Of a stretch of 64,000 bases of DNA, positions 7,084 through 15,541 are shown one piece after another. How positions within the stretch are numbered: the first letter of the stretch is position 1; each line of letters starts with the position of its first letter. Source of the stretch: JADGRF01 sp035274465 (GTDB lineage: Bacteria; Myxococcota_A; Polyangia; Polyangiales; JAFGIB01). The notes beneath the pieces were generated by a model. The model made no database searches, was not told the DNA's origin, and worked only from the letters and a program-made list of their open reading frames with translations. Where the stretch lies: the NCBI GenBank assembly GCA_035274465.1, contig DATEOF010000358.1, positions 31,948-95,947 of the forward strand, written 5' to 3'. A program made the position numbers and the translations under genes.

Positions 7084-9198
7084 TCAATGCGTCGGCGCAG
7101 TCGCACGCGACACCTTCGCCCGGTCCAGATATACCCACTGCTTCGCCCCATCCGCCGTGGTCAAGGTCTGGCCCTGCAGCATGTAGCTGTACGCAAGACC
7201 ACGCATCGGGCGCTTGCAATCGGGGTCGTTGCCGCGGCAGGCCTTTTTCAGCGGCACCGGTCCCACCAGCTCCTGGAACGGTTCGACCTTGTACTGCGGC
7301 ATCTTGTTGCTGAGCGCTTCATCGAGGGTGCGGCCTTCCGCGTGCGGGATCGTCAAGCCGAGCAGCCCTGCGACCGTCGGCGCCAGATCCAGGTTGCTCG
7401 TCGGGTAGTCGTCGGCAAACCCCGCGCGGAAGCTGGGCCCCAGCGCGATGAGCGTGTTGTGTACATCGACCGGCGAGAATGAGCCGTGCATGCCTCGAAG
7501 GCCTTGCGGGCTCGAGTGCTCGGTGCCCGGCGCGTTCGGGCCTGCTTCGCTCGATGCCGTGTCGTTCCAGTCGAAGCTCACTACCACGTCCGGCGTCGGC
7601 GGCGAGACCGACTGCGGTTGTTCCATGCCGATGCGCGCTAGCGGAAGCGTCCCTGCGATCGCGCCGTGCACCGAGCGCACGAACAGGGGGCCGAATGGTG
7701 CGCGCTCCTGCAACGCGGTCACCAGCTTCTGCACGAGCTTCGCGTCCTGGCTCGGTACGTAGAAGTATTCGGAGCCGCCATTGGCTGCGATCACGATCGC
7801 ATCGGCCGCCAGCTGCCCCGCCGGGACTTTGTAGCTCGGCGTGGATGCCTTGGGCTTCGGCGCGCACGCGGCTTCATCGTGCGTCGGGTGCACGACCTCG
7901 CCCTTGGCACCGACGCCCACCAACACCGGGTCGTAGACACATCCCACGCCGTCGTAGACGTGCGCGAAGCCGGCACGCTGCAGCCAGTGGGCCGTGCGCA
8001 CGTCCCCCGACACGACGTAGCCAGGGTTCTTCGGCGCACCGAGCTTCGCCTTGCCGTCCGGTGGACCCACCAACTCTCGCAGCGGGAACAGTTCCGCCTC
8101 TCCCGCCACGCTGCTGTGCCCATGATCCGACACGATCAACAGGTCGGTCGTCGCCTTACGGTCCAACGCGTCGAGCGTCGCTAGCAGCTGACCCAACAAC
8201 TGGTCCTGATGCTGCAGCGCGTCGCGCACGTTCGGTGTACCCGGGCCATAAATGTGTTGTGTACTGTCAGGGTTTCGCAGCCAGATCATCGATAGGGCTG
8301 GATCCAGCTTCGGCAATACGTATTCGTTGAACACTCGCATCAAGTAGGCATTGCGCTGGTTGTGCGGCGAACCTTGAGTCGCGCGCGGGTCGGGAGTCAC
8401 ACCGTCCTCGAGCGCGATCAGCCCCGGTTCAGTCGGCGCGGTCGGATCGCCGTTGTCAGCCGCAAGCGTCAGCAGGCCGTCCGGATAGGCTTGGTTCACG
8501 GTGTTCTTCGGCAGCGCAAACCCGGCCGCCTGGAGCGCTACGCCGAAGGCGCGCGGCAGCACCACGTTCTCGTCGAGGACTACACCGCCCTGCCGATAGT
8601 CTTGCAGAAACGCGGGGCCGATCTTGCCGATCGTCGCCGTCTTCAGGCCCGCCTGCTGCGCTAGCTCGAACAGGGTGCTGACTCGCAACAGCGCCGAACC
8701 CTGCTTTTGGTAGAACGCGTCGAGTGTCTGCAGGATCGCGTGGTCTTCGCTGAAGAACGGCTGCGAATAGTCGACATCTGCACCCTTCGCATTCTTGCCG
8801 ACGGGGCCCGGCTGATACTCGTAGTTGCCGTAGAAACCGTGAGCGCCCGAGCGCGCACCGGTCGCAAACGCCGCCGCGTTCATCATGGTGAACGTCGGGT
8901 ACACCGAGTGATGGTTGCGAAAGTTGGTCCCGAGCTGGTCGCGGATCCGCGCGAGGTTCGGCGTGACCTGCGGATCGACAGAGTCGGGTCGGAGTCCATC
9001 CCACACGAACACGATCACTCGATGCGCTGGTCCGGTCGCGGCGGGAGTCGGCGGCGCTACCGGAGGTTGCGCAGCACTCGGAGTCGCAGGGCCCGGTGCA
9101 GCCGCCGGCTTCGCACAACCCAGCGCGAAGAGGCACGACAAGCTCGACACGAGACGCAACGAGCGCTTTTTCATGCGCGAGAGGGTCTTCGAGTTCAT
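7084..9198 (-). CDS. Secreted NPP/alkaline-phosphatase-superfamily phosphodiesterase lipoprotein
   Basis: A 704-aa exported hydrolase of the type I phosphodiesterase/nucleotide pyrophosphatase group. The start is the ATG at 9198, which gives a signal peptide (MKKRSLRLVSSLSCLFALGC) with a lipobox-like ALGC and then a Pro/Ala linker. Metal-site motifs of the superfamily are present: FVWDGLRPD, the nucleophile region VYPTFTMMNA, DSTQHIYG, VSDHGHSS and a late HSSPQGLRGMHG. It would cleave phosphodiester or phosphomonoester bonds outside the inner membrane. The same frame stays open upstream to 9462 but that part has no signal sequence and reads like noise. Function beyond the superfamily is open. 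Confidence 0.85.
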   Translation of the reverse strand: MNSKTLSRMKKRSLRLVSSLSCLFALGCAKPAAAPGPATPSAAQPPVAPPTPAATGPAHRVIVFVWDGLRPDSVDPQVTPNLARIRDQLGTNFRNHHSVYPTFTMMNAAAFATGARSGAHGFYGNYEYQPGPVGKNAKGADVDYSQPFFSEDHAILQTLDAFYQKQGSALLRVSTLFELAQQAGLKTATIGKIGPAFLQDYRQGGVVLDENVVLPRAFGVALQAAGFALPKNTVNQAYPDGLLTLAADNGDPTAPTEPGLIALEDGVTPDPRATQGSPHNQRNAYLMRVFNEYVLPKLDPALSMIWLRNPDSTQHIYGPGTPNVRDALQHQDQLLGQLLATLDALDRKATTDLLIVSDHGHSSVAGEAELFPLRELVGPPDGKAKLGAPKNPGYVVSGDVRTAHWLQRAGFAHVYDGVGCVYDPVLVGVGAKGEVVHPTHDEAACAPKPKASTPSYKVPAGQLAADAIVIAANGGSEYFYVPSQDAKLVQKLVTALQERAPFGPLFVRSVHGAIAGTLPLARIGMEQPQSVSPPTPDVVVSFDWNDTASSEAGPNAPGTEHSSPQGLRGMHGSFSPVDVHNTLIALGPSFRAGFADDYPTSNLDLAPTVAGLLGLTIPHAEGRTLDEALSNKMPQYKVEPFQELVGPVPLKKACRGNDPDCKRPMRGLAYSYMLQGQTLTTADGAKQWVYLDRAKVSRATAPTH

Positions 9199-9484
9199 CT
9201 GCGGCGACAACCCCCGCTGCGTGACAAATGGCGCCGCAACCACCGGCGGCAGGTACGGTTCGACTTTTCTTCGACGGCCAAGGAAATTCGTCGAGTCCGA
9301 AGAGACAAACAATAGAGACCCTGGGGGGAGCCGCCGCAGTCGTTGCGATTGCGTCGAACGGAGCTGTCTGCGTCGGAGTCGAATCGACTCACGCGCGACC
9401 TCGTCGGCAAACATCGGGGGAGAGCGATCGCTCGATCGTTCGCACGCGTACGTCAAATACACCTAGAATACGAGGGGAATCCAT

Positions 9485-10687
9485 ATGCATGCGCGCAGGC
9501 ACAGACACGCAGCTACTTGTTATATGTCACTTCTAACACTCTCCCTGACAGGTTGCATGGCAGCGACCGACGGCACATCGGTCGAGGGTCACACTGAGAA
9601 TATCATCGGCGGCTTTCCTGCGGAGAGCGCCGCACTCGATGCGATCGGTACGATCGGAGCGATGAGCCTGACGGCTACGGGTCCGAGCGGCCCGGTCGAG
9701 GTCAATTGCTCCGGCACGTTGATCGACGAGGACACGGTCCTCACGGCCAAGCACTGCATTCGCCCTTTTGCGACACTGAGCGCCCAAAACCGCACGATGG
9801 TCTTCGCGATCGGGTCGGACTCGAAGCAACCGAAGCAGGTCGTGCCCGTGGTCGCCGTGGAGGGGGCTCCCGGCGATACCAAGGGCTTCGTGGGCATGGG
9901 TCACGACGTCGCGGTCTTGCACCTGGGCAAGCCGATCACTTCGGTCAAGTTCGCCAGGCCGGCCGCCCTCAGCGACGAGCAGATGGGCCAAGCTTTCGTC
10001 GGCATCGGCTACGGCATGCGCGACAACAATCGGCTGTACGGGCAGCGGCTCGTCGGTACCGAGCGCTTGAAGGCGACGAAGGGCCGAACATTCGAGGCGT
10101 TGCTCGGCAGCTTTGATGCGTACTTCGAAAATCTCTACCGAATCAAGCCGTCGGATTGCCCCGTGGGTGGTGCCGGTGCTCCGGCGCTGCCCCCTGTGCT
10201 ACCGGCGCCACCACCTGGAGTCGTGGTCATCGGCCCCGTCAGCCCGTGCAGTCAGCTCGACAGCGCACGACGCGCGTACGATGCCGAGTTGCTGGAGACC
10301 GCGCACGAGTTCGTGATGAGCGTGGCCGACGGCGATGCGCAACCCTGCAAGGGCGACTCGGGCGGCCCGGTGGTGCAGATCGACGACGCAGGAGAGCTCG
10401 TGACCTACGGCGTCACGTCTGGAGGCCAGGGCTCCAACAGCATGGTGTGTGACTACGGAACCGTCTACGCCAGCTTCATGGCTCCGGAAGTGCTCGAGTT
10501 CGTCGAACAAGCCAAGAACTGGATCGATCCCTGCACCGATCTCGCCGCGAGCGGAGTCTGCGAAGACAACGTCGCGCGGCGTTGCAGCACGGCCGCAGAA
10601 GGCGATCGGCGAGTGCTCGAGTTCGACTGCGAGAGCGTCGGCCTGACATGCGCGGTGAAGGAGCCTGGCGGAGTCGGCTGCTTCTGA
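9485..10687 (+). CDS. Trypsin-like (S1) serine protease lipoprotein
   Basis: A 400-aa secreted S1 protease. A short leader ends LLTLSLTGC, a good lipobox. The activation-site-like IIGGFPA, the catalytic His in LTAKHC, the Asp in HDVAVLHL and the Ser in GDSGGPVV are all visible, so the triad is intact. A Pro-rich insertion (PALPPVLPAPPPGVVV) splits the second beta-barrel region, and a Cys-rich C-terminal module of about 60 residues follows. The ATG at 9485 is used; an ATG at 9524 would give a very short but still lipobox-containing signal. It is probably exported for extracellular protein degradation, common in predatory myxobacteria (inference). Confidence 0.87.
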   Translation: MHARRHRHAATCYMSLLTLSLTGCMAATDGTSVEGHTENIIGGFPAESAALDAIGTIGAMSLTATGPSGPVEVNCSGTLIDEDTVLTAKHCIRPFATLSAQNRTMVFAIGSDSKQPKQVVPVVAVEGAPGDTKGFVGMGHDVAVLHLGKPITSVKFARPAALSDEQMGQAFVGIGYGMRDNNRLYGQRLVGTERLKATKGRTFEALLGSFDAYFENLYRIKPSDCPVGGAGAPALPPVLPAPPPGVVVIGPVSPCSQLDSARRAYDAELLETAHEFVMSVADGDAQPCKGDSGGPVVQIDDAGELVTYGVTSGGQGSNSMVCDYGTVYASFMAPEVLEFVEQAKNWIDPCTDLAASGVCEDNVARRCSTAAEGDRRVLEFDCESVGLTCAVKEPGGVGCF

Positions 10688-10703
10688 GCAGAAGAAATGA
10701 AGA

Positions 10704-10736
10704 CGGCCGGCGTCGGTTAGTTACAGACGCCGGCCG
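10704..10736. terminator. Hairpin downstream of the protease gene
   Basis: An 11-bp perfect stem (CGGCCGGCGTC paired with GACGCCGGCCG) around an 11-nt loop, starting 16 bases after the protease stop codon. No T-run follows, so it may be a terminator of the weak or factor-assisted kind or a 3'-end stabiliser. Confidence 0.5.
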
Positions 10737-10760
10737 CACTTACTTACTTCGCTCTGCCGC

Positions 10761-10857
10761 ATCCTGACCTTCGCCCTGGAGCGCACCAACGCGCTGGCAG
10801 GCGCGATTCACGTGCTGCTGTTCCTCGGCTACCTGATCTTGTTGTTCGAGTCGCGAG
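10761..10857 (+). pseudogene. C-terminal remnant of an ion/proton antiporter (ChaA/Cax-like)
   Basis: One plus-strand frame reads ERTNALAGAIHVLLFLGYLI followed by LLF, a membrane helix matching the last segment of calcium/sodium-proton antiporters, where a (G)RTN.L.G..H...F..YL pattern ends the protein. No start or upstream body exists; the frame is closed just before. It then runs antisense into the hemerythrin-like gene. I read it as the stranded 3' end of a deleted transporter gene. Confidence 0.45.
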
Positions 10858-10858
10858 C

Positions 10859-11293
10859 TTACAGCTCGTCGAGCTTCGGGAAGAGCTCGATGTCTTCCTT
10901 CGCGATGCGTGAGCGCAGCGCGTGGAAGATCTGGTTCGTGTCGTGCATGAAGCCCGCAACATCGGCTTGAATGGCATCGGTCGTCGACCAGCGCGCCATG
11001 TAGTCCCGGAACACCGCGAGGATTCCGCCCATCTCCTGCGCGAAGCGCTCGGCGATCTCGCGCACGGGCTGACTGCGATGGGCCGCGAGTCGCGGATAGA
11101 GCCCTTGATCTTCCATCGCCAAGTGAATCGTCAGCTTGCCAGCCAGCATGCTCAGCAGAGCGCGCACCTCGCTCGGATCGCGCTCGAGCTCGGCGCTCTT
11201 GAGGCGGCTCGACATCGCATCTACCAGCTGCAGCAGCTCGCGATGTGCGTCACGGAAGACCTCGCTTCGCCGTCGCTTGCGTTCCGCTTCCAT
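10859..11293 (-). CDS. Hemerythrin-like HHE domain protein (paralogue)
   Basis: A 144-aa helical protein with the same length and motif layout as the gene at 1501-1935: an early His region (DAHRELLQLVD), HLAMEDQGLYPRLAAH in the middle, and HDTNQIFHALRSRIAKEDIELFP near the end. These supply the His/Glu/Asp ligands of a hemerythrin-type diiron site. The predicted role is O2/NO/redox sensing or binding in the cytoplasm; no signal peptide is seen. The stop lies against a transporter remnant, suggesting the locus was formed by a deletion. Confidence 0.7.
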   Translation of the reverse strand: MEAERKRRRSEVFRDAHRELLQLVDAMSSRLKSAELERDPSEVRALLSMLAGKLTIHLAMEDQGLYPRLAAHRSQPVREIAERFAQEMGGILAVFRDYMARWSTTDAIQADVAGFMHDTNQIFHALRSRIAKEDIELFPKLDEL

Positions 11294-11362
11294 CTGGCCC
11301 GATCACCCCTCCTCGAGGATCGTACTGCGCGGAGCGTGGAACTGTGCAGCTCGTCGCACAGT

Positions 11363-11393
11363 CAGGTATTTTCAGCGTTCCTGAAAATACCTG
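11363..11393. promoter_or_regulatory. Perfect 13-bp inverted repeat
   Basis: CAGGTATTTTCAG, a 5-nt spacer CGTTC, then CTGAAAATACCTG. Arms are perfect and unusually AT-rich for this genome. It lies about 70 bp upstream of the leftward hemerythrin-like gene and about 205 bp upstream of the rightward copper monooxygenase gene. It could be an operator for a dimeric regulator or an RNA hairpin. A smaller inverted repeat (CTGTGC-N8-GCACAG) directly precedes it. Confidence 0.5.
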
Positions 11394-11597
11394 GTGAAAC
11401 GGGACTGGATTTGTACCCCAACCTGGGACAGCTAACCCATCGTGCCAGCCACCAGACCTCGTCTGTACCTTAAGTCGTCGGAGTTGCACCGCTTTTGGCA
11501 GATTGGGCATTTGTTGCACACCGTTCCCTGAATTAGCCTGATTACCACTCGGTGAGCTTTGGCTCGTGCCGCAATCGGAGTGTCAGAGGAGGATACA

Positions 11598-13058
11598 GTG
11601 GTGACGCGTTATCAGTTCATATCGGCAATCATCCTCGGTGGCGTGGCTGCTATGGGATGCGGAAGCGATCCCGATCCCATGACATCCGGTCCAGCACCCG
11701 TCTCCACCCCGACCACGGGCGGGCTCGCTGGCTCACTCGGCATCGGAGCCGCTGCGGGCACTCACGCGACGCCCCCCATCGGCACGCCGGCGGCGCCCAA
11801 TAACCCGACGCCCGCGTCGATGACGCCAGGCCAGCAGCCGGTGATCAATCCGCCGACGCCCGCAGTCAACGGCTGCGACGGCATGTCGATCGTGGCGAAG
11901 CACTGCAGCAACTGTCACGCTGCCTCGCCGATGTTCGGCGCTCCGATGCCGCTGATGTCCGCTGCCGACTTCACCAAGGCCAGCATCGGCGATCCACGCG
12001 TGACCGTCGCGCAAGCCGCGCGTCTGCGCATCAACGCCACCGACAACAAGCGCATGCCGCCCGCGAGCATGCCGGCGATGACGCCTGTCGAGATCGACAC
12101 GATGAACAAGTGGATCGACGGCGGCGCGCTGGCCGGTACCGCGTGCGCCCCCGCGATGCCGAACGTCAACCCGATGGTCGACACCAAGCCGGCGCAGCCG
12201 AACCCGATGAACGATCCGAGCCTGAAGTGCTACACGTTCAACGCCCACGGCGCGACGAAGGACCAACCGTTCAAGGTCGGCGTGGCGAAAGACGCGTACT
12301 ACAATTTCACGTTCAACGCGCCGTGGACTGGCACGCAATACGCGAGGTCCTTCCGCACGAAGACCGACAACCTGAAGGTCATCCACCACTGGTTGCTCTT
12401 CAAAGAAAATGGCGCGGTCGCCGACGGTACGCAGGGAGTTCCGTCGTCCGGCACGCACCCCGCAGGTCAGTTGGTCCATGGCTGGGCGCCGGGCGGCGAA
12501 GACCTGATCATGAACGAAGATGTCGGCATGGAGCTGCCCCCGACGGGCTTCACGCTCGAGCTCCACTACAACAGCACGGACGCCAACGCCATGGACAAGT
12601 CGGGCGTCGAAGTCTGCGTCACGCCGAACAAGCCGAAGAACATCGCCGGCATCTCGTGGCTCGGCACGGACGCCATCGGCGGCACCACCGCGACGGGCAC
12701 CTGCACGCCTGCCGCCAGCGGCCCGATCCACATCCTCGGCGGTACGCCGCACATGCACGTCGCGGGCACGCACATGAAGGTCGAGATCCTGCGGACCGGC
12801 GGCAAGATCGAGATCCTCCACGACGCGGCTTTCGACTTCAACTATCAGCGCGCCTACGACTACCAGGCGATGAACCTCGTGCTGATGCCGGGCGAGTCGA
12901 TGCGCACGACCTGCACGTACAACAAGCCGGTGAGCTTCGGCGAAGGTACGGGCGACGAGATGTGCTACTTCTTTACGCTGCACTACCCGGTGAACGCGCT
13001 CACCAGCCCAGGTCTCGGCCAAGTCATCCACGGCCAGAACACCTGCGGCGTGCTCTGA
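11598..13058 (+). CDS. Cytochrome c-copper type II monooxygenase-like lipoprotein
   Basis: A 486-aa exported protein combining a c-type haem segment with a PHM/DBH-like copper monooxygenase. The start is GTG at 11598, five bases after AGGAGG; the leader ends GGVAAMGCGSD, a lipobox. After a Pro/Thr linker comes C103-S-N-C106-H107 and a distal RMPP Met region, as in small cytochrome c domains. The copper ligands of the PHM family are all in place: H263-H264, H323 (LELHYN), H385/H387 (PHMHV) and M455 (DEMCYFF). Such enzymes hydroxylate C-H bonds with O2; the haem could supply electrons in place of ascorbate (inference). Substrate is unknown. Confidence 0.82.
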   Translation: MVTRYQFISAIILGGVAAMGCGSDPDPMTSGPAPVSTPTTGGLAGSLGIGAAAGTHATPPIGTPAAPNNPTPASMTPGQQPVINPPTPAVNGCDGMSIVAKHCSNCHAASPMFGAPMPLMSAADFTKASIGDPRVTVAQAARLRINATDNKRMPPASMPAMTPVEIDTMNKWIDGGALAGTACAPAMPNVNPMVDTKPAQPNPMNDPSLKCYTFNAHGATKDQPFKVGVAKDAYYNFTFNAPWTGTQYARSFRTKTDNLKVIHHWLLFKENGAVADGTQGVPSSGTHPAGQLVHGWAPGGEDLIMNEDVGMELPPTGFTLELHYNSTDANAMDKSGVEVCVTPNKPKNIAGISWLGTDAIGGTTATGTCTPAASGPIHILGGTPHMHVAGTHMKVEILRTGGKIEILHDAAFDFNYQRAYDYQAMNLVLMPGESMRTTCTYNKPVSFGEGTGDEMCYFFTLHYPVNALTSPGLGQVIHGQNTCGVL

Positions 13059-13093
13059 GGCACTCGAGCTAACCCTGACGAAGGGAACGCCGT

Positions 13094-13141
13094 TCGCCGT
13101 CGCGCGACAGAGCTGATGAGGCTCGAGTCGCGCGACGGCGA
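13094..13141. terminator. Strong hairpin after the copper monooxygenase gene
   Basis: A 15-bp perfect stem (13094-13108 with 13127-13141, core CGCCGTCGCGCGAC) and an 18-nt loop, 35 bases after the stop codon. Only a weak T-rich stretch follows. A likely transcription terminator separating this gene from the VWA lipoprotein gene. Confidence 0.6.
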
Positions 13142-13302
13142 TTCGCTTTAAAGGGTTGTGGGAGCGCGCCGCATGTCTCACAGGGCTACGTTTGGCAGGC
13201 GTCTGCCAGAAATCACCGCCCGCCCCTGATAAATTTGTATTGGCTCGAGCATGGCTCGTTGCGGGCGAGCGAGGTCGTCGACTGCCCGCGGGAGCGACCG
13301 CG

Positions 13303-15516
13303 ATGAGGTGTCTCGAGTGCCCCCAATCGGGGCTGGTGACGTGGGCCATGTCGCTGCTGCTATCGGCGGCATGCGCGGCCTGCGCCGCGGACGTGCCGAT
13401 GCGGATGGAGCCGACCGGGTTTGCGGGCGCGCCTGCGGTCGATCCGGGAGTGATCGCTCCTCCGCCGCCGATCTGCGAAGCCGACAACCCGTTCTGCGTC
13501 CCGCCGCCGATCATGACCGGCACGGCGATGCCGCCTGTGCCCACCACCCCGACGCCCTCGGATTGCGGCTCGGTGCCGATCGACCTTCACCCGGCGGGCG
13601 CGAACATCATGGTCGCAGTCGACGGTGCCGCCGGAATGGCCAAGCACTGGGACGACATCCAGACCGCGCTGCGCAGCCTGCGCGAGCGACACGCACAGGC
13701 ATCCTTCGGACTGCATCTGTTCTGGGCCGATGCGATCGATTTCTTCGGCGGTCAGACCAACACGAACATGAGCAACAACGGTTGCAGCATGGTCCACGAC
13801 AAGGTGCTGGACGTCGGCGCCAACAGCAGCCAGGACCTGATCAGCTTCCTCGGCACCAAGCCGCCCGGCGGTACGATCACCGACGCCTATCAGGTCGCGC
13901 CGATCATCGATTCACTGAGCTACTACCTCTCGCACGCCAGCAAGCTGGCGGATCCGAAGCGCACGAACTATTTGCTCGTGGTCACGACCGGCAACGACAA
14001 CTGCTTTGGCTCGGCGTTCGCGGACAAGTCGGACAAGCTCGCCGCCTATCAAAAGCTCGCGATCGAGCTGGGCAAGCTCAACATCCGCACCATCCCGATC
14101 GGCGTCGATCCCCCGAGCGCGACACCGGCAACAGCGTCGCCGATGGGTCCCGTGGGTACCGGGACCATCACCGGCTTCCCGGGCTTCGGCGGGACGACCA
14201 CGCTGCCCCCGACCGACTACGAGGTGCTCAAGATCTTGCTCGAGTACGGCGGCAGCGCGCTCAAGGAAGTGCCGCGGATCGACACGCCTGCAAAGCTCAC
14301 CGAGCTGGTGTCCGAAGTGGGTCGCACCGTCAGCAACTGTCGCTTCGAAATCCCCGCGGCGCTGGACTCCAGCACCGCGGTCAATCCCTTCGAGATCAGC
14401 TTCAGCATCAACGGCAAGGAAGTCCCGCGCGACCGCCACCAGGACAACGGTTGGGACTTCGTGAATGACAGCACCACGCAGGTAGAGTTCTTCGGCCAGG
14501 GCTGCCAGGCGCTGCAGGCCGGACAAAACGTGGTCGCGAACAAGTCTTGCCGGCAAGACATCTGCGGCACGGCTGCGATCAACGTGATGACCAAGCCGCG
14601 CTCGGTCCTGGTATTGCTCGACAGCTCGCTCTCGCGCACCGAATGCACGGACGGCTCGCTCGACTGTCTGTCGTTGCCAGGCACCGCAGGCCGGCCGCTG
14701 ACATTCTGGGAGACCGTCCAACACTCGCTCGGCGTGGCATTGGTCGCGCCCGTGAACGACGACGTGGCCTTTGGGCTTCAGTTCTTCCCGAGCAAGAACG
14801 CCGAGAGCTTGTCCTGCGAGGTCGCCAAGCAACCGGAGATCCCGCCCGAGTCTGGCAAGCAGATAGCGATCATGAAGTCGATGCTGGAGAAGATCCCGTT
14901 CGGGCTGAGTCCGGTCGTCGGAATCATCGAGAGCGTCGCCGCTGCGCCAGGCAAGCTCGCAGACCCGGGTGTCGTCGGTGCGGTCGTGCTGTTGAGCGAC
15001 GGCGGCGACAACTGCTCGGGTGACACGCAGCGGCAAATCGTGATGCGGCTGGGCGCCGCGGCCAAGAAGCTCTCCGACGCTGGCGTGAAGACCTTCGCGA
15101 TCCGCTATGGATCGAAAGAAGGTGAGACTGCCGAGGCGGCCGAACAACTGACCGCGATCGTGACCAACGGTGGCACCGCGCTGACCGGCGGCAAGACTCC
15201 GTACATCGATGCCAAGAGCCAGGAGGAGCTCGGCCAAGCGCTGGCTGGGATCTCCGATAAACTCGCGAGCTGCGCGTTCCCGGTCGACGGCATCGATCCC
15301 AAGGTCGACAAGAACCGCGCAAACCTGTTCTTGAACGGCCAACAGATCGGCCAGGACAAGGCGGGGCTCAAGCAAAACGGCTGGAACTGGACGAACCCGG
15401 AGCGCACGGGCATCGAGCTCTACGGCGAAGCCTGCACGTCCTTCAAGACCAGCCGCCGGACGCGCGTCGGGGTCGAGTTCGGCTGTGAGCCGGTGATCGT
15501 GCAGGGTCCGGACTGA
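13303..15516 (+). CDS. Lipoprotein with two VWA-type domains
   Basis: A 737-aa secreted protein. The ATG at 13303 gives a hydrophobic leader with Cys residues suited to lipidation (SLLLSAACAAC), then a Pro-rich linker. Two VWA-like halves follow. In the first, the MIDAS position reads MVAVDGAAGM, lacking the DxSxS serines. In the second, VLVLLDSSLSRTE is intact and LLSDGGDNCSG marks the later strand. Both halves end in a similar module with a Cys, a hydrophobic NPF or NLF strand, NG.E/Q, NGW..., then .GIELYG.AC or a close variant, which implies internal duplication. This architecture is common in myxobacterial surface lipoproteins and suggests adhesion or protein binding. The reading open upstream of 13303 has no signal. 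Confidence 0.78.
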   Translation: MRCLECPQSGLVTWAMSLLLSAACAACAADVPMRMEPTGFAGAPAVDPGVIAPPPPICEADNPFCVPPPIMTGTAMPPVPTTPTPSDCGSVPIDLHPAGANIMVAVDGAAGMAKHWDDIQTALRSLRERHAQASFGLHLFWADAIDFFGGQTNTNMSNNGCSMVHDKVLDVGANSSQDLISFLGTKPPGGTITDAYQVAPIIDSLSYYLSHASKLADPKRTNYLLVVTTGNDNCFGSAFADKSDKLAAYQKLAIELGKLNIRTIPIGVDPPSATPATASPMGPVGTGTITGFPGFGGTTTLPPTDYEVLKILLEYGGSALKEVPRIDTPAKLTELVSEVGRTVSNCRFEIPAALDSSTAVNPFEISFSINGKEVPRDRHQDNGWDFVNDSTTQVEFFGQGCQALQAGQNVVANKSCRQDICGTAAINVMTKPRSVLVLLDSSLSRTECTDGSLDCLSLPGTAGRPLTFWETVQHSLGVALVAPVNDDVAFGLQFFPSKNAESLSCEVAKQPEIPPESGKQIAIMKSMLEKIPFGLSPVVGIIESVAAAPGKLADPGVVGAVVLLSDGGDNCSGDTQRQIVMRLGAAAKKLSDAGVKTFAIRYGSKEGETAEAAEQLTAIVTNGGTALTGGKTPYIDAKSQEELGQALAGISDKLASCAFPVDGIDPKVDKNRANLFLNGQQIGQDKAGLKQNGWNWTNPERTGIELYGEACTSFKTSRRTRVGVEFGCEPVIVQGPD

Positions 15517-15541
15517 GCCCCGCACCGCGTGCCACACTGGC

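Noticed and set aside
13193..13208. TGGCAG-GCGT-CTGCCA as a sigma-54 promoter
   Set aside because: The GG and GC elements are one base off the required spacing; the site is better described as a short palindrome of unknown meaning.
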